42,344 bases of DNA, taken from assembly GCA_002306075.1 (NCBI GenBank), contig DBRW01000039.1, positions 1 to 42,344 of the forward strand, read 5' to 3'. Shown in pieces: positions 31,011 through 39,924 of this stretch. A program made the translations under genes and the position numbers. This DNA comes from Synergistaceae bacterium UBA1358 (lineage in GTDB: Bacteria > Synergistota > Synergistia > Synergistales > Synergistaceae). Every line of letters begins with the position of its first letter. Position 1 is the first letter of the stretch. The notes under the pieces were generated by a model that worked only from the letters and a program-made list of their open reading frames with translations, made no database searches and had not been told where the DNA came from.

Positions 31011-32081
31011 ATGGAACTTATAGTCAAAAAAGCAGGAATGCTAACCTCCGTACAGGACCTGGGACGCTGGGGATACCAGTCGAGCGGGGTCCCGGTCGCG
31101 GGGGCGATGGATCTTCCCGCGCTGAGACTTGGCAATACGATGGTAGGAAACCCGGAAAATGCCGCGGCTCTCGAGGTCACGCTCATGGGGCCGGAAATTG
31201 AAATCAAAGGCGGCGGAGCGGCAGTCTTTGCGGGGGCGGAGCTGGGATTCAGCGTGAACGGGAAAGAAGTGGGATCCTGGAACGTCGTTCTGCTGAACGA
31301 CGGAGACGTGATAACCTTCAAAGGTCCCAGGGGAAAGGGATGCCGCGGGAACCTTTGTTTTGCCGGAGGGATAGATGTCGTCCCCGTGATGGGGAGCCGT
31401 TCTACGTATACGAGGGCGAAGATAGGCGGATTTGAGGGGCGTGCCCTCAAGAACGGAGACGTTGTAAAGGTCGGAGAACCGTCACCTCTGTGGAAGAGGA
31501 CCGGCGGATTCAATATCCCAGAAGAACTCCGTCTGACACAGGATCCGGAAGCGCCTCTCGCGTTGATGACAGGTCTCCAGGAGGATGCTTTTACCGAAGA
31601 GGGCAAAAAACTGCTTTTTGAGTCTGAATACACGATCACCGCAGAATCGGACAGGATGGGCTGCCGCCTGGAAGGACCGAAGATAGGGCATACGGAAAAG
31701 GGCGCGGACATAGTTTCTGACGCGATTCCGCTTGGAGCGGTACAGATACCCGGCCATGGGATGCCGATAATAATGCTCGCTGACCGCCAGACGACGGGAG
31801 GCTACACAAAGATAGGGGTGCTTTCGCCGCTTTCCATTGAAGCCCTTGTCCAGAAGATGCCCGGAAACAAGGTCCGATTCCGTAAGGCAGTGGTACAAGA
31901 GGGAGCGGACGAGCAGAAGAGGATCAAAGATGCGGTCCGGAGGGTGAAGGAGCTTTACGCCTCGTACGTTTCGCGTCCCGAAGTCAAGGCCGCGGCGGCT
32001 GCCGCTGCCCCCCTTTCGACGCATTTCAGGCTGACGGTCGAAGGAAAGAGCTACGACATAACCTGTGAAGAAATATCGTAA
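31011..32081 (+). CDS. pxpC: 5-oxoprolinase subunit PxpC (KipA-like) with extra C-terminal tail
   Basis: A 356-residue partner of PxpB. The N-terminal KAGMLTSVQDLGRWGYQSSGVPVAGAMD (about 6-33, in parts) and the later SDAIPLGAVQIPGHGMPIIMLADRQTTGGYTKIG segment (about 236-270) match the biotin-dependent carboxyltransferase-like family of KipA. After the domain ends, an Ala run (about 325-331) leads to a tail, HFRLTVEGKSYDITCEEIS, that looks like the first two strands of a biotin-carrier domain, but the lysine-bearing part is missing. ATG 31011 follows GGAGG. It is the third gene of the operon. Confidence 0.92.
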   Translation: MELIVKKAGMLTSVQDLGRWGYQSSGVPVAGAMDLPALRLGNTMVGNPENAAALEVTLMGPEIEIKGGGAAVFAGAELGFSVNGKEVGSWNVVLLNDGDVITFKGPRGKGCRGNLCFAGGIDVVPVMGSRSTYTRAKIGGFEGRALKNGDVVKVGEPSPLWKRTGGFNIPEELRLTQDPEAPLALMTGLQEDAFTEEGKKLLFESEYTITAESDRMGCRLEGPKIGHTEKGADIVSDAIPLGAVQIPGHGMPIIMLADRQTTGGYTKIGVLSPLSIEALVQKMPGNKVRFRKAVVQEGADEQKRIKDAVRRVKELYASYVSRPEVKAAAAAAAPLSTHFRLTVEGKSYDITCEEIS

Positions 32082-32096
32082 CAAGGAGTGATCAAA

Positions 32097-32870
32097 ATGT
32101 ACAAGATAGACCTTAACAGTGACATCGGGGAGAGCTTTGGGGCATACCGCATGGGAGATGACGCTGCTGTAATGGATGCGGTAACGTCCGCAAACGTTGC
32201 GTGCGGCTTTCATGCCGGTGACCCGCTCGTAATGAACAAAACGATCAAAAACTGCGCCGCAAAGGGCGTCGCTGTCGGTGCGCATCCCGGATATCCCGAC
32301 CTGGTCGGTTTCGGACGCAGGAATATGAAGTGTACCCCCGAAGAGGAATATGCGGACTGCCTCTATCAGATCGGTGCCCTGAGCGCCTTCTGCCGCGCGA
32401 ACGGACTTACCCTGCAGCATGTCAAGCCTCACGGAGCGATGTACAACCAGGCCGCGAAGGATCCCGAACTTGCGAAGGCGATAGCCCGTGCGGTAAAGGA
32501 TTCCGGTGAAAACGTAATACTGATGGGCCTTGCGAACTCCGAATTCGAGAAGGCGGCAAAGGAGATCGGAATACCTTTTGCCGCAGAGGCATTCGCGGAC
32601 AGGGGATACATGCCCGACGGATCTCTGGTGCCCCGTTCACAGCCCGGTGCGATCATCCACGATATCGACGAAGCTGCGAAACGCGTCGTGCGCATGGTGA
32701 CAGAAGGCAAAGTCGAGGCCGTTGACGGTACGGTGATAAATTTCCGCCCGCAGTCGATATGCATGCACGGAGACACGCCAGAAGCAGTCGAGATGGCTAA
32801 GACAGTACGCAGAGAACTCGAAGCCGCAGGTGTAAAAGTTACTGATCTTAAGGAGGTCGTTCTGGGATGA
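32097..32870 (+). CDS. pxpA: 5-oxoprolinase subunit PxpA (LamB/YcsF family)
   Basis: A 257-residue TIM-barrel-like hydrolase subunit of PxpABC. Conserved stretches: DLNSDIGESFG (about 5-15), SANVACGFHAGDP (about 31-43), VGAHPGYPDLVGFGRR (about 60-75), HVKPHGAMYN (about 111-120) and SICMHGDTP (about 223-231). These carry the acidic and His residues expected at the catalytic site. I place the start at ATG 32097 behind AAGGAG; an in-frame GTG at 32088 is too close to it. Its TGA overlaps the next ATG. Confidence 0.94.
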   Translation: MYKIDLNSDIGESFGAYRMGDDAAVMDAVTSANVACGFHAGDPLVMNKTIKNCAAKGVAVGAHPGYPDLVGFGRRNMKCTPEEEYADCLYQIGALSAFCRANGLTLQHVKPHGAMYNQAAKDPELAKAIARAVKDSGENVILMGLANSEFEKAAKEIGIPFAAEAFADRGYMPDGSLVPRSQPGAIIHDIDEAAKRVVRMVTEGKVEAVDGTVINFRPQSICMHGDTPEAVEMAKTVRRELEAAGVKVTDLKEVVLG

Positions 32871-33676
32871 CACTGCCGTTTGACGTTACACCGTTCCGCC
32901 ATACGTCGCCGAAGGAGATGAGGGAACTCATCAGAAAAGGAGAGTGGACACATCCGACATCGGGTCTGTGCCTTACTCACGTACAGGCCAACATGATAGT
33001 CCTTCCGAAGGACTGGGCTTATGATTTTCTCGTTTTCGCACAGCGCAACCCCAAGCCATGCCCCATACTGGACATCACGGAGCCCGGGGATGGCGAGGCA
33101 AAGCTTATAGCGCCCGGATCCGATGTCAGGACAGACATCCCCGGATATCGCGTATGGGAAAACGGCGTCCTCAAGGATGAACCGACGGATGTGCTGAAGT
33201 ACTGGAGGGATGATCTTGTAGCGTTCCTCCTGGGATGTTCGTTCTCATTCGAGGGCGCCCTCATCGAGGCCGGCATCCCGATCAGGCACATAGACAGCGG
33301 GTGCAACGTTCCGATGTATATCACCAACATACAGTGCAATCCGGCAGGCCGCCTGAGCGGACCGATGGTCGTAAGCATGAGGCCCGTCAAACATTCTCAG
33401 GTCGTAAAGGCCGCCCTCTGCACCGGGCGTTTCCCGGCAGTTCACGGAGCGCCGGTACACATAGGCGACCCTGCAGTTATTGGGATCAAGGACGTGAACA
33501 AGCCCGACTTCGGGGATCCTGTTGAGATCAGAGATGGCGAAGTCCCTGTCTTCTGGGCGTGCGGAGTGACTCCTCAGGCTGTCGTAATGAAGAGCAAACC
33601 GCCTTTTGCGATAACCCACGCTCCGGGGCTTATGTTCATCGGAGACCCGAAAGACGCGGATTACTCAACGTTCTAG
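32867..33676 (+). CDS. DUF1445/YcsI family protein (putative hydro-lyase, D-glutamate cyclase-like)
   Basis: A 269-residue protein of the YcsI family. Characteristic stretches include HPTSGLCLTHVQANMIVLP (about 25-43), LLGCSFSFEGALIEAGIPIRH (about 122-142), SGCNVPMYITNIQCNPAGRLSGPMVVSMRP (about 144-173, in parts) and HAPGLMFIGDPKD at the end. The mammalian homologue DGLUCY converts D-glutamate to 5-oxo-D-proline. Together with pxpABC it suggests that the operon handles both glutamate isomers and their cyclic forms. ATG 32867 overlaps the pxpA stop (ATGA). It closes the operon before a strong hairpin. The precise reaction is an inference from the family. Confidence 0.88.
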   Translation: MTLPFDVTPFRHTSPKEMRELIRKGEWTHPTSGLCLTHVQANMIVLPKDWAYDFLVFAQRNPKPCPILDITEPGDGEAKLIAPGSDVRTDIPGYRVWENGVLKDEPTDVLKYWRDDLVAFLLGCSFSFEGALIEAGIPIRHIDSGCNVPMYITNIQCNPAGRLSGPMVVSMRPVKHSQVVKAALCTGRFPAVHGAPVHIGDPAVIGIKDVNKPDFGDPVEIRDGEVPVFWACGVTPQAVVMKSKPPFAITHAPGLMFIGDPKDADYSTF

Positions 33677-33704
33677 TAAACGGGAATTCAGATCAGTCCA
33701 TAAG

Positions 33705-33747
33705 ATAAGATCAGACGGCCGGATGACTTCCGGCCGTCTGATCTTAT
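33705..33747. terminator. 18-bp perfect hairpin between convergent operons
   Basis: Positions 33705-33722 and 33730-33747 are perfect inverted complements (ATAAGATCAG...GGCCGG and back), with a 7-nt loop. T-rich bases at the 3' end of the stem (CTTATTCT on the plus strand, CTTATCTTATGG on the minus strand) allow it to end both the pxp operon and ygeY-ygeW. Confidence 0.85.
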
Positions 33748-33775
33748 TCTGATCCGTCTGTCTCTGTTTGACCGG

Positions 33776-34966
33776 CTAAAGCTCCCGGCGTCTGCTGCCC
33801 CTCTTTTCGAGCATTGCGAGGGTTTCCTGAGGGTCCTTCACCTTGCTCAGGAATATCATTGAGGCGATTATGTATGGCTTGAAGCTTGCCTGTTTGAAAA
33901 GGGGCACGCGGTATCTGTCGAATACCGATGCTGCGACCTCTCCGGCTTTGCAGCTCACTCCCGTAATGTCAGCGGGCAGGCAGTGGAGGTAGAGTGCCTT
34001 GCCTCCCTTCGTAAGATTCATCATCTCCTCGGTGCACTCCCAATCCTTGTGGAGAGCGTTCTGGGCGAGAAGTTCCTTCTCAAGTTTGTTGATGCCCTCG
34101 AAATCGCCTGCACCGTAGAGTTCGGTCCTCTTTTCCATCGCTTTGAACGGAGCCCAGCTTTTCGGATATACGAAATCCGCCCCCTCAAATGCCTCTTTCA
34201 TGCTGTTTGTCTTTGTGAATTTTCCGCCCGAGGCCTTTGCGTTTTCTTTTGCGATCTCTTCGACTTCGGCCATGATCTCGTAGCCTTCGGGGTGTGCAAG
34301 GGTCACATCCATACCCATCCTCGTCATCAGCCCGACGATGCCCTGAGGCACCGAGAGCGGTTTGCCGTACGAAGGCGAATAGGCCCATGTCATAGCGATC
34401 TTTTTGCCGCGGAGATTTTCGACCCCACCGGATTCGTGGATCATGTGGAGGAGATCCGCCATCGACTGTGTCGGATGGTCGATGTCGCACTGCAGGTTCA
34501 CCAAGGTAGGCCTCTGTTCGAGTATGCCGTCCATGTATCCCTCTTTGACCGCATCCACTACCCGATGCATGTAGGCGTTGCCCTTGCCTATGTACATGTC
34601 GTCCCTTATCCCGATGACATCGGCCATAAAGGAGATCATATTGGAAGTCTCACGGATCGTCTCCCCGTGGGCGATCTGTGACTTTCCCTCGTCAAGGTCC
34701 TGGACCTCCAGCCCAAGCATGTTGCATGCGGAGGCGAAGCTGAAGCGGGTCCTTGTCGAGTTGTCGCGGAAGAGCGATATGCCGAGCCCGCTGTCGAATA
34801 TCCTGGGTGAAATGTTGTTCTCCCTGAGGCATCTGAGAGCGTCTGCCACGGCAAAGACGGCGTCAAGTTCGTCCTTTTTCTTCTCCCATGTGAGGAAGAA
34901 ATCGTTTTCGAACATATCTGAGAGATCCAGGCCGTTAAGTTTTTCGATAAAGGGGTCCATTCTCAT
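33776..34966 (-). CDS. ygeW: YgeW-type knotted carbamoyltransferase
   Basis: A 396-residue transcarbamoylase-fold enzyme. The carbamoyl-phosphate loop reads SLFRDNSTRTRFSFASACN (about 64-82), followed by VQDLDEGKSQIAHGET (about 87-102) and DIDHPTQSMADLLHM (about 161-175), which are diagnostic for YgeW rather than for ornithine or aspartate transcarbamoylase. The family is found with selenium-linked purine genes, and current work places YgeW in anaerobic urate degradation, acting on a ureido compound such as 2,3-diureidopropionate. ATG 34966 lies ten bases after GGAGG; the longer frame has no ribosome site. It follows ygeY by 32 bp. Confidence 0.93.
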   Translation of the reverse strand: MRMDPFIEKLNGLDLSDMFENDFFLTWEKKKDELDAVFAVADALRCLRENNISPRIFDSGLGISLFRDNSTRTRFSFASACNMLGLEVQDLDEGKSQIAHGETIRETSNMISFMADVIGIRDDMYIGKGNAYMHRVVDAVKEGYMDGILEQRPTLVNLQCDIDHPTQSMADLLHMIHESGGVENLRGKKIAMTWAYSPSYGKPLSVPQGIVGLMTRMGMDVTLAHPEGYEIMAEVEEIAKENAKASGGKFTKTNSMKEAFEGADFVYPKSWAPFKAMEKRTELYGAGDFEGINKLEKELLAQNALHKDWECTEEMMNLTKGGKALYLHCLPADITGVSCKAGEVAASVFDRYRVPLFKQASFKPYIIASMIFLSKVKDPQETLAMLEKRGSRRREL

Positions 34967-34998
34967 ATCATAGATTCCTCCATAGTCTTCTCGTTGGG

Positions 34999-36201
34999 TT
35001 ACTTTTTGTTTTCGCAGTAAAGTGTCGGCAGTGCCGCATAGACCGCTGCGCACTTCACAAGGTCGGCCTTCCAGGTGATCTCGTTGGGAGCGTGGGCCTG
35101 TGCCTCCTTGCCCGGTCCGAATCCTATGCACGGGATCCCGAACCTTCCCATCACCGAGACTCCGTTAGTAGAAAAAGTCCATTTATCCACCACCGGCTCA
35201 CCGAACATCCCCCTGTACGATTCGATCATCGCCACCGTGGCCGGGTGGTCCTCAGGGATGACCCATGTCGGGAAATAGCATTCGGTCGGGTAGGTAAGGT
35301 CTGTCCAGCTCGGCCTGTCATACTTGTACATCGAAACTTCGGCATTGTACTTCTTAACAGAGGGCAGAGAGCGTATTTCTTCGAGGGCCATCTCCCATGT
35401 CTCGCCGTCGGTCAGCCTGCGGTCGATAGATATCGCGGCCATGTCAGCGACAGCGCATCTGGAAGGCGAGTTGTAGAATATCTCCGAGACGGCAAGGGTC
35501 CCTTTGCCGAGGAACGGGTCATGATGGAGCCTGTCGTTGAGCGCCCGGACTTCCTGTATGATGTCGGCCATCTTGTAGATCGCGTTGTCTCCCCTCTCCG
35601 GAGCGGATCCGTGACATGAGATGCCCTTGACCTCCACCCTTATCTCCATCCTTCCGCGCTGTCCGCGGTAGATGTTCCCGTCAGTAGGTTCCGTTATTAC
35701 TACGAATTCGGGCCTGATCCCGTCGACATTGACGATGTACTGCCAGCAGAGGCCGTCGCAGTCCTCTTCCTGAACGGTTCCTGTGACCAGTACCCTGTAT
35801 TTGTCGGAGAGCAGTCCGAGGTCTTTCATGATCTTAGCCCCGTAGACAGAGGATACGATGCCGCCGAGCTGATCCGAAGCGCCCCTTCCTCCGATCTCGG
35901 TCTCGTTCTCGTATCCCTTGTATGGGTCGAATTTCCAGTTTGAGATTTCCCCCAGCCCTACTGTATCTATGTGCGCGTCGAAGGCGACAAGAGTCTCTCC
36001 CGAGCCCATATAGCCAAGGATGTTGCCCATGCCGTCGATCTTTACCTCATCAAAACCGAGTTCATTCATCTCTTTTTCGATGCGCTTTATTACGCACTCT
36101 TCCCCGCAGCTTTCACCAGGTATGGCAATGAGGTCGCGAAGAAATTTTGTCATCTCTTTTTCATAGCTCTGTGCTGCCTTTTTTATAGCTTCAAAATCCA
36201 T
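34999..36201 (-). CDS. ygeY: YgeY-type M20-family hydrolase
   Basis: A 400-residue metal-dependent amidohydrolase of the M20 fold. Metal ligands are visible: His77 and the following Asp in VAFDAHIDTVG, GRGASDQLGG (about 110), EEDCDG (about 147), ITEPTDG (about 171) and the C-terminal His in AQAHAPNEIT (about 379). This arrangement is that of the YgeY family, linked to selenium-dependent molybdenum hydroxylases and to urate breakdown together with YgeW and YgfK. ATG 36201 follows GGAGGG. It is first in the operon, behind a good promoter at 36271-36298. Confidence 0.92.
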   Translation of the reverse strand: MDFEAIKKAAQSYEKEMTKFLRDLIAIPGESCGEECVIKRIEKEMNELGFDEVKIDGMGNILGYMGSGETLVAFDAHIDTVGLGEISNWKFDPYKGYENETEIGGRGASDQLGGIVSSVYGAKIMKDLGLLSDKYRVLVTGTVQEEDCDGLCWQYIVNVDGIRPEFVVITEPTDGNIYRGQRGRMEIRVEVKGISCHGSAPERGDNAIYKMADIIQEVRALNDRLHHDPFLGKGTLAVSEIFYNSPSRCAVADMAAISIDRRLTDGETWEMALEEIRSLPSVKKYNAEVSMYKYDRPSWTDLTYPTECYFPTWVIPEDHPATVAMIESYRGMFGEPVVDKWTFSTNGVSVMGRFGIPCIGFGPGKEAQAHAPNEITWKADLVKCAAVYAALPTLYCENKK

Positions 36202-36270
36202 GTCGAATCCCTCCGATGTGGTCGTATAAGCTGCCCGATGGGCCGATCTCTCCCGCTGATCATCAGGTTC

Positions 36271-36298
36271 AATATAACACAGCCGTATACTTAGTCAA
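36271..36298 (-). promoter_or_regulatory. Promoter of ygeY-ygeW
   Basis: Read on the minus strand, TTGACT (36298-36293) and TATATT (36276-36271) are 16 bp apart, a good sigma-70 match. The expected start is near 36264, about 60 bases before the ygeY ATG. Confidence 0.7.
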
Positions 36299-36316
36299 CC
36301 GTCTTAAAATTACAGC

Positions 36317-36358
36317 TGAGCAATGGCTGAGCATGGCTGAGCAATGGCTGAGCAGCGG
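36317..36358 (+). repeat. Tandem TGAGCAATGGC repeat
   Basis: Four consecutive units of 10-11 bp: TGAGCAATGGC (36317-36327), TGAGCATGGC (36328-36337), TGAGCAATGGC (36338-36348) and the degenerate TGAGCAGCGG (36349-36358). This forms the left border of the inverted-repeat element. The same motif returns in opposite orientation at 36810-36823. Confidence 0.9.
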
Positions 36359-36826
36359 TAGGGGCCAAAGGGCAGGAGCGGGGGAATTGCGGCGTGGTTC
36401 ATGCCGCGGAGAATTCGCGTCCTTCAGCCGCTGAAGAATTTGCAGCGTCTACGCTGCGGAGAATTTGCCCGCTTCGCATCGCGGAGAATTGCCGCTAAGA
36501 GTCGCGGAGGTTTAAAAGCACCGTCATTCTCGGTCTGGGGCTAAATCTTCGTCTTTCCCGGACGCTTCTTAACGGGATACGAGCGACTTTTGTTAAAGGG
36601 CTGGAAATAGAGTCATAGCAAGGATCTAGAGACACTCTTGGTCTCCGATTGGAGCACTCGGGGAAGATGATATAAAAGATTTTTATTCCCCGCCGGATGA
36701 GTCTTCCGGCAATTTCTCCAGCCAACATTGTTCTCAGTTCGCGAATTCTCCGCAGCCAAAGGCTGCAAATTCTCCCGGCGGATGCAGTCTCCGCACGTAT
36801 TTCACGACGGCTCAGCTATTGCTAAG
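36317..36826. repeat. Composite inverted-repeat element (about 510 bp)
   Basis: The outer borders are inverted copies: AGCAATGGCTGAGC (36319-36332, again 36340-36353) against GCTCAGCTATTGCT (36810-36823), 13 of 14 complementary. Inside the left border GCGGAGAATT or a close variant recurs with AATT at 36385, 36412, 36437, 36462 and 36487, a 25-27 bp period, with short self-complementary sequence between copies. Inside the right border the motif is inverted (AATTTCTCC 36712, AATTCTCCGC 36744, AATTCTCC 36768). The segments 36433-36468 and 36741-36775 are inverted copies of each other over about 35 bp. The middle 200 bp is less structured. No transposase is present; it resembles a MITE-like or extragenic repetitive element. 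Confidence 0.75.
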
Positions 36827-36853
36827 CAAAGTATTGAAACCGCAACCTCACCA

Positions 36854-36881
36854 TTGTTATAGGTGTTACTCCATATATAAT
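36854..36881 (+). promoter_or_regulatory. Promoter of ygfK-xdh
   Basis: TTGTTA (36854-36859) and a perfect TATAAT (36876-36881) are separated by 16 bp. They lie just outside the right edge of the repeat element and 44 bp before the ygfK start. Confidence 0.75.
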
Positions 36882-36924
36882 ATTAAGATAGTGTTGATTT
36901 AGAGACAGACAAGGGGGGCATGAA

Positions 36925-39912
36925 ATGAGCGATCGAATGAGACCTATTTCCTTTGGAAAACTGATGGAGTGGATACTCTCTGAAAAAGAACGCAGCGGGC
37001 GCATCTTCGGCGTCAGTTCCATATACAGGCATGAGGGCGGAGTATTTCCTTTTCTTGGAGAAAAACTTGAGACCCCGTTCGGACCTGCTGCCGGTCCTCA
37101 CACACAGCTTGCCCAGAACATAATATCTGCCTACGCGGCGGGTGCAAGATTTTTTGAACTTAAGACCGTCCAGACCCTTGACGGAGAGGATCTGCCCGTG
37201 TCGAAACCCTGCATAGACGCCAGGGATGAGTGCTACAACGTCGAATGGTCGACAGAACTCAGGGTCCAGGAAGCCTTTGAAGAGTATGTGAAGGCCTGGT
37301 TTGCGATCAAACTGATATCAAAGGAATACGGACTTGGTGACCCGGATGGCTACATGTTCAACATGAGCGTAGGCTATGACCTTAAGGGGATAAAGTCTGA
37401 AAAGATCGACAGGTTTATCGAAGGACTTAAAGACGCTTCGGGGACCTCCGTATGGGACGAGTGCAGAAGATGGGCCCATGCAAACATCGCAAAATTCGAA
37501 AATATTGATGCGGACTATGTTGACGGAATTTCTCCGAAGATCTGCGGCTCGATCACGCTTTCGACGCTGCACGGATGTCCGCCGGAGGAGATAGAGCGTA
37601 TCGCGACATACCTGATAATAGAAAAAGGGCTGAACACCTTTGTCAAAATGAATCCGACCATTCTAGGATACAGACTTGCCAGAGAGACGATGGACGCATT
37701 GGGGTTCGGATATGTTTCATTCGGAGACCTCCATTTCAGGGAGGACCTGCAGTTCAAAGACGCCGTGCCAATGATAAAACGTCTTCTGGCTGTGGCTGAG
37801 ACCGCCGGCTTTTCGTTCGGAGTCAAGCTGACAAATACCCTGCCGGTAGACAACCCGGGCGACATCATGTCAGGCGATGAGATGTACATGTCCGGCAGAT
37901 CACTTTTTCCGCTGACGGCAAAGACGGCGGCCCTCCTTTCAAAAGAGTTTGGTGGCACGCTGCGTATCTCCTGGTCCGGCGGAGCAGACCTGACCAACAT
38001 CAAGGATCTTTTCAACGCGGGCATCCGGCCTGTCACGATGGCAACTGCACTCCTGAAGCCCGGGGGATACAACAGGTTCAGGCAGATAGCAGAGACATTT
38101 GCCGGGATGGGGTACAGCGGATCCGAGGGTGTTGACCTGGAGATGCTGGACAGCCTGGTGAGCAGATCCGAGACGGACAAATGGTACCGCAAGCCGATCA
38201 AGCACCGGGATACTTTTGCCAAAGAAGATAAACTGCCCCTCACCGACTGCTTCACAGCCCCGTGCTCGGATGGCTGTCCGATACATCAGGACGTGCAGGA
38301 GTACCTCTCCCTCGCCGGAGAGAAAAAGTACGGCGAAGCGCTGGAAGTGATACTGGATAAAAACCCGCTCCCATTCATCACGGGAACGATCTGCACCCAC
38401 AGGTGCATGACAGCATGCACGAGGAACCATTATGAAGACCCGATCATGATAAGGGACGTGAAGCTCATGGCCGCCCGGGAGGGATTTAAGGCCGTCATCG
38501 GGAAGATAGGTCCTGCTGAGAAGATGACGGGATCAAAAGCCGCTGTAATAGGCGGCGGACCGGCAGGCCTTGCCGTCGCATATTTCCTGCAAAGATACGG
38601 GATCTGCGCCACAATATTTGAAAGGGAAAAGGAACCGGGCGGGGTCGTGCGGCAGGCGATCCCCGACTTCAGGATAGGGACGGATGCGATCGAGCGGGAT
38701 ATCGAGATCATAAAAAAAACGGGAGTGGAGTTTGTGCTCGGAACAGCTGTCTCCTCTGTGGATGAGCTCCGGGAAAAGGGCTACAAATATATCGTGATGG
38801 CCACAGGGGCACCTAAGCACGGCGAGCTTGGCATAGAGAGCGAAAATAAAATAAACGCGCTTGATTTTCTTGCCTCTTACAAAAAGGGCGAGAAGAATAT
38901 CGATCTGGGGCAGAGCGTGGCAGTCATAGGCGGAGGCAATACTGCGATGGACGCTGCACGCGCAGCCAGGAGGATCAAAGGAGTCAGGACGGTGAGCATC
39001 GTATACCGCAGGACAGCCTCGTTCATGCCTGCGGAAGAAGAGGAACTCAGGCTGGCTATCGAAGACGGAGTGATCTTCAGGGAACTGCTGCAGCCGATAT
39101 CACACAGAGACAAAACATTGCTCTGTTCCGTGATGACCCTTGGCGCACCCGACGCATCGGGACGCAGGTCACCGGTACCGACAGCGGAGACCGTAAGCAT
39201 CCCGGCAGATACGATCATTGAGGCAGTTGGAGAAAGAGTAGACCCGGACTTTTTTGCCGGCAGCGATATAACTATGGACCGCAGGGGGCTGGCTGTGACG
39301 GACAGCAGGAGCTATGAGACGAACATAAGCGGCGTCTATGTCGCGGGCGATGCAAGAAAGGGTCCCGGAACGGTGGTGGAGGCTATAGCCGATGCAAGGC
39401 GCGTAGCCGATGATATCGCGTTGAAAGAAGGTCTGCGCACAGATCAAGGTCTTGAAAAGAGAGAGGGCGACCCTGAGGCACTTAGGATCAAAAAGGGCCG
39501 GCTCTTCTTTTGCGAGTCGCCTGAAAAGGAATCGGAACGCTGCCTCGGATGCGGGACCCTATGTGAGAATTGTGTCGATGTCTGCCCGAACAGGGCCAAT
39601 ATATCCGTTCATGTCGAAGGGTGTCCGTCACCTCAGATCATACACATCGAGGACCTCTGCAACGAGTGCGGCAACTGCACCGCATTCTGTCCGTGGACGG
39701 GGTCGCCCTACAAGGACAAACTGACTTACTTCTCAAGCGGGGAAGATTTTGAGAACAGCGACAACAGCGGCTTCACTGATCTGGGGAACGGCAGATTCAA
39801 GGTCAGGATCGACGGCAGAGTGTTCACTTCTCGACCAGATCAGGCCGACTCTGAAATGCCGCCTCAGATAGCTGAGATGATCAAAGCGGCCCTGGATCGG
39901 GTCCCGGCCTGA
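36925..39912 (+). CDS. ygfK: YgfK-type oxidoreductase (putative selenate reductase subunit)
   Basis: A 995-residue multi-domain Fe-S flavoprotein. The N-terminal 420 residues form a dihydropyrimidine-dehydrogenase-like barrel (TPFGPAAGPHTQLAQN, SGGADLTNIKDL). Next is a GltD-like module with a Cys-rich entry (CTAPCSDGCPIHQD about 446-459, and CTHRCMTACTRN about 489), an FAD fold (GGGPAGLAVAYFL about 541-553) and an NAD(P) fold (GGGNTAMDAARAAR about 671). The C-terminus has a two-cluster ferredoxin part (CLGCGTLCENCVDVCP about 873, CNECGNCTAFCP about 912). YgfK was named as a selenate reductase candidate, but the family clusters with anaerobic purine and urate genes and likely supplies electrons there. 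ATG 36925 follows AAGGGGGG. The xanthine dehydrogenase gene follows after 12 bp. Confidence 0.93.
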   Translation: MSDRMRPISFGKLMEWILSEKERSGRIFGVSSIYRHEGGVFPFLGEKLETPFGPAAGPHTQLAQNIISAYAAGARFFELKTVQTLDGEDLPVSKPCIDARDECYNVEWSTELRVQEAFEEYVKAWFAIKLISKEYGLGDPDGYMFNMSVGYDLKGIKSEKIDRFIEGLKDASGTSVWDECRRWAHANIAKFENIDADYVDGISPKICGSITLSTLHGCPPEEIERIATYLIIEKGLNTFVKMNPTILGYRLARETMDALGFGYVSFGDLHFREDLQFKDAVPMIKRLLAVAETAGFSFGVKLTNTLPVDNPGDIMSGDEMYMSGRSLFPLTAKTAALLSKEFGGTLRISWSGGADLTNIKDLFNAGIRPVTMATALLKPGGYNRFRQIAETFAGMGYSGSEGVDLEMLDSLVSRSETDKWYRKPIKHRDTFAKEDKLPLTDCFTAPCSDGCPIHQDVQEYLSLAGEKKYGEALEVILDKNPLPFITGTICTHRCMTACTRNHYEDPIMIRDVKLMAAREGFKAVIGKIGPAEKMTGSKAAVIGGGPAGLAVAYFLQRYGICATIFEREKEPGGVVRQAIPDFRIGTDAIERDIEIIKKTGVEFVLGTAVSSVDELREKGYKYIVMATGAPKHGELGIESENKINALDFLASYKKGEKNIDLGQSVAVIGGGNTAMDAARAARRIKGVRTVSIVYRRTASFMPAEEEELRLAIEDGVIFRELLQPISHRDKTLLCSVMTLGAPDASGRRSPVPTAETVSIPADTIIEAVGERVDPDFFAGSDITMDRRGLAVTDSRSYETNISGVYVAGDARKGPGTVVEAIADARRVADDIALKEGLRTDQGLEKREGDPEALRIKKGRLFFCESPEKESERCLGCGTLCENCVDVCPNRANISVHVEGCPSPQIIHIEDLCNECGNCTAFCPWTGSPYKDKLTYFSSGEDFENSDNSGFTDLGNGRFKVRIDGRVFTSRPDQADSEMPPQIAEMIKAALDRVPA

Positions 39913-39924
39913 GGAGGTTTGCCT

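Noticed and set aside
36406..36490. Possible CRISPR array (25-bp period)
   Set aside because: The repeated part is only about 10 bp, the variable parts are themselves self-complementary and no cas gene is present. A hairpin-unit repeat explains it better.
36495..36728. 77-codon minus frame in the middle of the inverted-repeat element
   Set aside because: No ribosome site, Arg/Pro/Ser-rich composition and location inside repeats; probably not a gene, though a relic cannot be excluded.
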